A DNA stretch of 64,000 nt, taken from positions 350,281,234-350,345,233 of the forward strand of contig NC_064622.1 in assembly GCF_023898315.1 (NCBI RefSeq), read 5' to 3'. The number at the start of each line of letters is the position of its first letter. Position 1 is the first letter of the stretch. Below the pieces are notes generated by a model. It made no database searches, was not told the DNA's origin, and was given only the letters and a program-made list of their open reading frames with translations. Shown piece after piece: positions 57,175 through 64,000 of this stretch. This stretch comes from Schistocerca nitens. Taxonomy: Eukaryota; Arthropoda; Insecta; Orthoptera; Acrididae. Made by a program: the position numbers and the translations under genes.

Positions 57175-57755
57175 TGTATCACTGTTATAATGTCCTTTTT
57201 CTATCTAATTTTTGGGTCTACCAGAAATGCTACTTTTGCATGTGATATACCCATTGCTGCATGTGATATACCCATTACTTTAAAAGGTCTACGATATATC
57301 AGAAAAAAGTTACTTGCCACTTTCTTTGTGTCTGTACTTTGATGATAATCTTTAACTACTACTAACTCATCTATTTTAAATATAGATTCATTTTCATTTG
57401 CTTTCTAATTCTTCATTTTTATTTCTGCTTATCTATGTAGACCGTCATCTACTATCCTATATAATTCTTCCAATTTTATCTCTTTTTATGGGTGGCCATT
57501 TGAATAGTTTTAATATACATTCTTCAGTAAACTTTTATTCATTAGATTTACTAGTAATAGTCCTGTAGAGATATGCAGTAGTCCATTTATTACTGTTTGA
57601 AACTCAGGAACTCTCTGTAGAGATATGCAGTAGTCCATTTATTACTGTTTGAAACTCAGGAACTCTCTGGGCCCAAGACATATGTCTTTCAGAACAATAT
57701 GTTCTACACAACCACCCTATTTCTTTCATTAATCATTCACAAAGGATTCATGATA

Positions 57756-60700
57756 TTTGTATTTGTATTTCTTTATTGGTCCTGTAAGTGCATATTTTGC
57801 ACAAACGATGTAGGACAAGTCAGGTTGGTACAGCATATACAACATCATACACGTTGTTATTTTGAAAAGATAAATAATTAAAAATTATTCAATACATGTT
57901 GAACATTGGCTCTAATTAATATAATGAAATAAAATTATAGATTGATTAAGAATATTTGAGCAGTTACACTATACATTTCTGGTACTCTAAAAACTTTTTC
58001 AGTTTCACTTTAAACTTTTGTAAATTTGCATCTGTTTTCAAATAGGATGGCATGTGATTGTATAGCATTGTGCCAGTATTATACACTCCTCTCTTACAAA
58101 TGTTTGTACTTACTGTATTGACATGCAAATAATGCTTCTGCCTAACATCATGAGGGTGGTAATCACAGTTATACTTGAAGATATTTCCATCTTTTAAAAT
58201 ACTTCATTTTGTGAAATTCAGTATTTCGTACATATATAAGCAAGGAGGAGGCAGTATATTGAGATTTTTAAATATTGGTCCACAGGAGTCTCTGTACTTA
58301 GAATGGTTTATTATTCTAACTATCTTTTTCTGTAGCCTAAATGTTTTGTTTGTACCTATGGAGTTCCCCCAAAAGATAATGCTGTACATCAGCAGTGATT
58401 GAATACTGCCATGGTACATTGTGATCACTGACGCATGGCTTGTATTTTGTGAGAGGAGTCTTACTGCATACGTAAGTGTGTTTAACTTTTTATTTACATG
58501 ATTAAGATGTATCTCCCATTTTCGGTTTTGCTGAATATGTATACCTCAAAATTTTGTGCCGCTCACAGTTTTTCCATCAATTTTAAAAATTGGTCTTGCA
58601 GGATGTAGTTTCTGTGAATTGTGGATATTGTCTGTCACTGTGTTTTCGTTATTTATTATTAGCTTGTTTGTTCTGAACCATTGTGTTAAAATTTTGTATT
58701 ATATCTGTAGCTGTTTTTTGTAGGCTTTCCTCATCACATGACTTGATTAGGATATTTGTGTCATCTGCAAAAAGTACTGTTGTACCTTTGGTTATTTTTT
58801 CTGACAAATCATTAACATAAAGAATGAAAAGAATTGGCCCAAGGATTGACCCTTGAGGAACTCCATATGTAATGTTTTGTGCACTACTGTAAAATAACAA
58901 ATTTTTTGTGTTTTTATGTCTTTGTATTTTATTTGAGTGATCTGTTGATGGTCATGAAGGTAGGAATGTATCCACTTGTTTGGCAGGCCTCGTATTCCAT
59001 AATTACCTAGCTTCTGCAACAGAGTATTATGATCAATTACATCGAAGGCTTTACTAAGGTCAAGAAATATGCCAGACACATGTTGCTTATTATCTACTGC
59101 AGTTAGAATTTCATTTAAGAAGGTATAAATGGCTGACTGTGTTGATCTGCCAGTTCTGAATCCGTGTTGCGCATCACTTATTATGTTTTCTTTATTTAGA
59201 AAGGCTGTCAGCCTTCTAAGAAATAGTTTTTCAAGAATTTTACCAAAGACTGATAATACTGATACAGGTCTATAGTTTTCAGCTTCATGTTTGTCCCCTT
59301 TCTTGTACAGTGGTGTCACTTTTGCCATTTTCAGATTTTTCGGGAATATACCACTCACGAATGATGAATTGAAAACATCTGTTAATGGTTTTATGATATA
59401 TGTTATACTTGCTTTGATGATAATATCTGGTATTTCATCAGTACCTGCTGAATACTGTTTGGGTAACCTTTTTATAATGACAGATAATTCCTCAGGTGTT
59501 GTTGGAGACATGAATAGTGTTCTTGTAAGAAGTTTTGTATCTGACTGGAGTGTATTGCTGTCTGGTTGTGAGTTGTAATGTTTGTTAATCAGGTGGTGTG
59601 CTACATTAGAAAAGTAGTTGTTAAATTTATTAGCCACTACTGTGGGTTGATTATTTTTTTGTTGTTTTCATGAAGTTCTATATGTTTGTGGGCTAATGAT
59701 GTAGTACCTGTTTCTCTTTTTATGATACTCCACGTTGCTTTAGTCTTATTCCTGGAATTTTTTATTTGTTTGTCATTTTCCATTTTCTTTGCTTTTGTTA
59801 TATTGTTTAAAGTAGTTGATAAATACAGGATTTGTGGTTTGCTTTGAGTGTTCATATAAGTTCCTTTTATTCTGACATGATATTTTTATTCCTGTTGTGA
59901 TCCATTTATTTGGTTTGTGCACAGAATTTATAAGTGACGTTTGTTTAGGAAAGACTATTTCAAAAAAATGTTTGTATGTGGCCATAAATTTATCAAACTT
60001 GTCATCTGTGCTGTTTGAACTGTAAACATAAGTCCAGATTTCTCTTCTCAAGAGAGAACAAAAGTAATCTATGTTTTCATTATTAAACTTCCTCACAATA
60101 GTTCTAGTTTTCTGGGCTTTCGTGTTTCGTGGAATAGCGATTGTTAGTATTTGGGCATTGTGATCACTAAAACCAGTGTTTGCAGTCTGTGTGTTGCACA
60201 TATATTTATCTGTGTTTACAAACACCTGATCAATGGTTGTTGCAGAAGTAGTGGTTATACGAGTTGGGTTGGTTATAGTTGGTTTTAGGTTAAAGGACTT
60301 CAGTAAGTCTTTGATTTCATCTTTAAATTTACTGGGTTTGGAGAAATCAACATTGAAATCTCCACATATGATAATATATTTTTTAAGGGTGTTGAAGTCC
60401 TCTAACAGCTCTTCCATATGATTATAAAAAACTTTTTTATCACCATCTGGTGACCTATATACACGGATGATTACAGAATTGCTAGTTGGCGGTTCTGCTA
60501 TTGAGAGTTCTATGTCTCTTTCTTTAGATAAACTGTCAAATTTGGTTATGTTAGTGAAGTCTATATCTTCTCGAACATGTATGCAGCTACCAACATGCCT
60601 GAGTACTTCTCTATAAAATGTGGCAGCTAATTTAAACTGAGGTAGGTATGCTAGTTCTATCATGTCTTTATTTAGCCAGTGCTCAGTAAAGCATAAAACA

Positions 60701-61590
60701 GAAATATCACTCATATCATTTAACAAGATTTGTGTTTCATTCAGTTTATTGGAAAGAGGCTGAACATTCTGATGGAACAATTTAAAGTATGAAGCAGGGA
60801 CTATATTGTGTCTTGCTTGACCACTTACCTCTTTTTTACATCTAGTATTGTTAGTTGTAAAAAATCCTCCTTGATTTGAGGTGTGGGTGGTGTCTTCTTG
60901 CTAGCTGGTTCCCTGGATTCTGGGCCCTTCCTTTTGTGTGCTGTGGTGCTTCTAATGGTAATCCACTTGTAAAGTAGCATTTGTTTCATTTTAGGCACTT
61001 GTATTGCACTGGTTTTCACATTGTATCTATTTTGGTAAACACTGATTTCTTCAGGTAGACTGGTCGATTCAGAGACACATGCATCTGGTTTGTACAATTG
61101 TTAATTTTAATTAATGAAGACAGTCTATTGCATACTTTCTCCTTCCCCTGTCTGTTCAAGTGGAATCCATGACATGTGAATTTATCACGAGACAGACTTT
61201 CCATTTCAAAGTTTATGGATATTCTACTTTTGTTGCAAGATTTTGAACAGTTCACTGTTTGCACTAAATGATGATTAACCATGTCAATTTTTTCGTTTAT
61301 ATATTCTTTGTCGAATCTTTGGGGAACTGGATGCAAAATGATATTTGTCTTGTTACTGAGTTGGAGAACACTTGGTAACACGTTATCAATGCTTGCCACA
61401 ATGTTGTTGTAGGAGTCTTCAGTATCGTTCGACCCAGCCATTAAGATAATAGTATCACTCGCGTTCAAGTCTTCTGCTAATTTGTCAATTTGATTAAAAA
61501 CTTCACAGAGAGGAGCATTTGGTTTAATAAAACTTTGAATGTTTCTGCAGTACCGGCCCTGGCTGTCACTCACTATTAAAACTTTCGGAT
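57756..61590 (-). mobile_element. LINE with SGNH-esterase ORF1 and EN-RT ORF2 (CR1/Jockey-type), nearly complete
   Basis: ORF1 lies at 61573-61080, with a C-terminal piece to 60825. ORF2 endonuclease: MFHQNVQPLSNKLNETQILL (60780), CFTEHWLNKD, VGSCIHVREDIDF, IICGDFNVDFSK (~60365-60330), TTIDQVFVN, TGFSDHNAQI. RT: FSAGTDEIP-type YSAGTDEIPDIIIK, AENYRPVSVLSVFGKILEKL, QHGFRTGRSTQSAIY, FLDLSKAFDVIDHNTLLQKL, TYGVPQGSILGPILFILYVN and LFADDTNILI (intact FADD). The ORF2 frame changes several times (near 59800, 59640, 58900 and 58650), so it is inactive. 5'-truncated just before ORF1 block I; the 3' end near 57756 reads ATTTGTATTTGTATTTC on the plus strand. Confidence 0.85.
61080..61573 (-). pseudogene. 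LINE ORF1: SGNH/GDSL-type esterase domain
   Basis: A 185-residue open frame begins MSDSQGRYCRNIQSF (block I, DSQGR), continues TIILMAGSNDTEDSYNNIVA (block III, GSND), IILHPVPQRFDKEYINEKID, and ends CHGFHLNRQGKEKVCNRLSS (block V, carrying the His). Ser, Asn and His positions are kept, though the D of the usual D-x-x-H is replaced by T-C-x-H. The N-terminal part is cut off by the LINE's 5' truncation. Role in the LINE: an RNA-binding/accessory ORF1 product with a hydrolase fold, known in CR1-type elements but of uncertain activity. Confidence 0.7.
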
Positions 61591-61998
61591 TCTGTACTGC
61601 ATTCCTGTAAAGGAGACCACTTATAAAACACTAATACGACCTATTCTTGAGTACTGCTCGAGTGTTTGAGATCCCTATCAGGTCGGATTGAGGGAGGACA
61701 TAGAAGCAATTTAGAGGGGGGCTGCTAGATTTGTTACTGGTAGGTTTGATCATCACGTGAGTGTTAAGGAACTGCTTCAGGAACTCGGGTGGGAGTCTAT
61801 GGAGGAAAGGAGGCGTTCTTTTCATGAATCGCTACTGAGGAAATTTAGAGAACCAGCATTTGAGGCTGACTGCAGTACAATTTTACTGCTGCCAACTTAT
61901 ATTTTGCGGAAAGACCACAAAGATAAGATAAGAGAGAATAGGACTCGTACAGAGGCATATGGGCAGTCATTTTTCCCTCGTTCTGTTTGGGAGTGGTT
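61591..61998 (+). mobile_element. LINE 3' coding fragment, same family as 29841-31336
   Basis: The plus strand gives IRPILEYCSSV (61633-61665), then RFVTGRFDHH and KELLQELGWESMEERRRSFH up to EAYGQSFFPRSVWEW (61951-61995). Each block aligns with VRPILEYCSSVWDPYQIGLT.. and CTEAFRQSFFPRTIRDWN of the LINE at 29.8-31.3 kb. Two in-frame stops interrupt it near 61668 and 61711. The family's (TACATC)-type 3' end is missing, so this is truncated at both ends. Confidence 0.75.
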
Positions 61999-62081
61999 TT
62001 TTTTGTGGTGTGCTACGTTAGAAAAGTAGTTGTTAAATTTATTAGCCACTACTGTTGGATTTATTATTTTATTGTTGTTTT
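61999..62081 (-). mobile_element. LINE sliver duplicated from the 59.6-kb region's family
   Basis: This ~80-bp piece matches 59588-59668 at roughly nine positions in ten (shared GTGGTGTGCTAC, AAAAGTAGTTGTTAAATTTA). It is the start of the RT part of the esterase-type LINE, in the same orientation, but detached from the main copy by the 61591-61998 fragment. Confidence 0.75.
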
Positions 62082-62291
62082 CAAATTGGTTACATTTGAT
62101 ACACTCCTATGCTAGAAATTCCTTAATATTATTACTTGTGAATTGCCATCCATTACCTGTTAATGATCTTTGTGGTTTACCTATATCTACAAAGTATGCT
62201 CTTAAGCAGTTTATTACTGTGGCCAAATTTGCTTGTTTAAATGGATATAGTTTTACATATTTTGACCAATATTCAAGGACAAAAATATATA

Positions 62292-63009
62292 CGAGGGCCG
62301 TTCAGAAAGTAACCTCCGGTTGATTTAAAAAAATACACCAAGTTAAATAAAAATATTTTAATATATACATCTTACAACTACATCTTTGCACTATTTTTCT
62401 ACATAGTCTCCATAGCGATTGAGGCACTTATCGTATCTCTTCACAAGCTTTGAAATTCCTTCTGCATAAAAATCACCCGCTTGTGCCTGGAGCCAGCCTG
62501 TGACCGCATCGTGCACAGAACTTACGGTAACCCAATCTTGCTGTCACTATCTCGTACAAGAGAGTCTTAGAAATCTGTGGAAAACCAGTAAACAACTCCG
62601 ACATTGAGAAACGTCGATTTTCACGAACTTTTGCATCAACTAGTTCGTTAGTCTACCACTCCTCTCTTCATCATGAACGTTTTCTCGTCTACTTTTAAAT
62701 AAACGTACCCATTCACGGACAACTCCTTCACTCATAACTCTTGGTCCGTACACGATGAATAGCTGCTGCAGAATATCCTTTGGCTGTAAAAAACCTTATG
62801 ACAGCACGCACTTCACATTTGGCGGGGTTTTCTATTGCAGCACACATTGCAAACTGCCACAAAAACTAAACTAGCGCAGGTACGACGTTCACTCAAACAC
62901 GGCTTGATGCCGAATGACCTGTTGAGTGCGTGAACGCACAGATGGCGTCGCTACTCCCCCCACAACCCGCACTGTGACCAATCGGAGGTTACTTTCTGAA
63001 CCGCCCTCG
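62292..63009 (-). mobile_element. mariner element with internal deletion
   Basis: TA dinucleotides (62290-62291 and 63010-63011) flank 27-bp terminal inverted repeats that differ at one base (left CGAGGGCCGTTCAGAAAGTA, right CGAGGGCGGTTCAGAAAGTA when complemented). The minus strand encodes a transposase start MCAAIENPAKCEVRAVIRFF (~62849-62790), the helix-turn-helix part (KGYSAAAIHRVYG, VVREWVRLFKSRREN) and KTLLYEIVTARLGYRKFC. It then jumps near 62513 to the normal C-terminus VHDAVTGWLQAQAGDFYAEG and NRYGDYVEK-stop (~62401). The catalytic DDD core is deleted, and one TAG interrupts the N-terminal part after GRLTN. At 718 bp against ~1.3 kb for whole mariners, it is a non-autonomous derivative. 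Confidence 0.9.
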
Positions 63010-63549
63010 TATTACTCCTCTTCTCCCTTTCAGTAGTCAGCCTAAAAAGTCTTGCAGTCAGCTCACATAAGATTTTTAAAATAATAGAATTTACTCATAT
63101 ATTCAATACATTTCACTTCGGCATTTCAAAATGCCTATATCATTTATTTATGAACCATATTAAAGCGTTTTCACTGTTTGTGGAATACACTACTTCCACT
63201 GGACTCTCTTCCAGATTCCAAAATAAAGCATCTTTGATTACTTTAATGTAGAATTTTATCTAATAATAGTACTGTCTGCTCACATCATTAATGTTTTTCT
63301 TTAAAATATACATCTGCCTTTTCATTTTGTTTTATTTGTAATGCTAATGTCCTTAGCTCATCATAGATATAACTTTAAGCTAAGAAATTCATGGAAAAAA
63401 TAACTACTTGTCCCCCAGTGCTCATCATTTCATTCGCGTCTAATGGCAGTAATGACAAGACATCTGCTACTTTATTTTAAGAAACTTTTATATAGTTAAT
63501 CTCTATGTGATATTCCTTAAAGAATAACACCTATCACATTAATCTGCTG

Positions 63550-63725
63550 TGTTCAAAAATGTTCAGATGTGTGTGAAATCTTATGGGACTTAACTGCTAA
63601 GGTCATCAGTCCCTAAGCTTACACACTACTTAAGCTAAATTATCCTAAGGACAAACACACACACCCATGCCCGAGGGAGGACTCGAACCTCTACTGGGAT
63701 CAGCTGCACAGTCCATGATAATCTG
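63550..63725 (-). mobile_element. tRNA-derived SINE
   Basis: The minus strand has a B box (AGGTTCGAGTCCTCC, complement of 63681-63695) with an A-box-like GTGCAGCTGATCCCAG upstream, then a body ending in the complement of ATGGGACTTAACTGCTAAGG. I recognise the body as a highly abundant locust SINE (from memory). It lies at the right edge of the second Gypsy fossil. Confidence 0.65.
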
Positions 63726-64000
63726 GTGTGCGGCAATTTACTTTCCATAATGGAAGCTTTAGCCCGATGGTATGTGCACAGGGGTCCAGGAAAATTTAGA
63801 CATGCCTTGATACTTGATATCTCTGGAAAAGAATGATATATCACTGCAATTTTGCAAGATAGTGTAGTCCATTGTTTTCTCAGCTGATTTTGGCACCTAT
63901 TTTCGAGCAGACCACAGTGCAGCAATTAATGAAGTAAGATTGTCATTTGAGCAATGCAAGGCTGTATTGAAGTGGCACTGGAAGTATGAAAACATGATGG
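63726..64000. other. unassigned sequence at window edge
   Basis: No feature could be supported in the last ~275 bases. Confidence 0.4.

Larger units (their letters stand above)
57175..63543 (-). mobile_element. second Ty3/Gypsy fossil (RNase H-integrase part), interrupted
   Basis: The minus strand from right to left shows the end of RNase H and the linker (63543-63012), integrase core (62290-62082), the late integrase core (57750-57540) and its C-terminal domain (57420-57180). The order and motifs fit Ty3/Gypsy pol. It is old and broken, with around ten or more breaks, and only part of pol is visible; no LTR was recognised. Three insertions divide it: LINE sequence at 57756-61590, a LINE patchwork at 61591-62081 and a mariner at 62292-63009. 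Confidence 0.6.

Noticed and set aside
1-64000. CRISPR array, prokaryotic operon, rRNA or phage-type defence system
   Set aside because: No regularly spaced short repeats, no ribosome-binding-site-led gene runs, and gene density and splicing are eukaryotic.

Overview
This is a stretch of an insect nuclear genome, very probably a grasshopper or locust (Orthoptera, Schistocerca-like). That placement is an inference: the DNA is AT-rich and mostly non-coding, there are no bacterial-style operons, a spliced-looking secreted-protein gene sits in large empty flanks, and many repeats are families I associate with locust genomes (an RTE LINE ending in GAGCTGCATCAAACCAG, tRNA-headed SINEs, Penelope-like elements with a C/T-rich 3' UTR, LINEs with (TACATC)n or (AAAT)n tails). 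I have run no database search.

Layout. 1-3 kb: a tRNA-derived SINE, an RTE 3' fragment, and a small PIF/Harbinger-like element (TIRs, TAA/TTA flanks, MADF-like ORF). 3-22 kb: mostly unique or unrecognised DNA, possibly one long first intron, holding two fold-back elements (6.25 and 15.8 kb), a decayed mariner (10.9-11.8 kb) and two head-to-head pairs of Penelope-like 3' ends (7.7-9.3 and 17.4-19.5 kb). 22.1-22.65 kb: the only convincing host gene, a 175-residue secreted protein or propeptide with a splice acceptor just before its ATG. 25-34 kb: a Ty3/Gypsy fossil holding a TTAA-flanked piggyBac-like element, which in turn holds a young 5'-truncated LINE. 36-46 kb: an RTE LINE lying beside esterase-ORF1 LINEs, then a third head-to-head Penelope pair cut by a palindromic SINE. 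48 kb: a miniature RTE made of the 5' end fused to the 3' end. 49.5 kb: a perfect 216-bp tandem duplication. 50.9-56 kb: a LINE interrupted by another LINE whose ORF2 has a single in-frame stop. 57-63.5 kb: a second Gypsy fossil on the minus strand, split by a 3.8-kb LINE with an SGNH-esterase ORF1 and by an internally deleted mariner. A tRNA-type SINE closes the window.

How it fits together. The window is a transposon graveyard built by nested insertion around one small host gene. The most unusual signals are: (a) a 205-bp segment copied from about 0.4 kb away into the exact centre of a palindromic SINE; (b) the recurrence of head-to-head Penelope pairs; (c) the internally deleted RTE and mariner derivatives; and (d) the unrecognised secreted-protein gene. 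I found no CRISPR, rRNA, functional tRNA gene, or evident multi-gene system.
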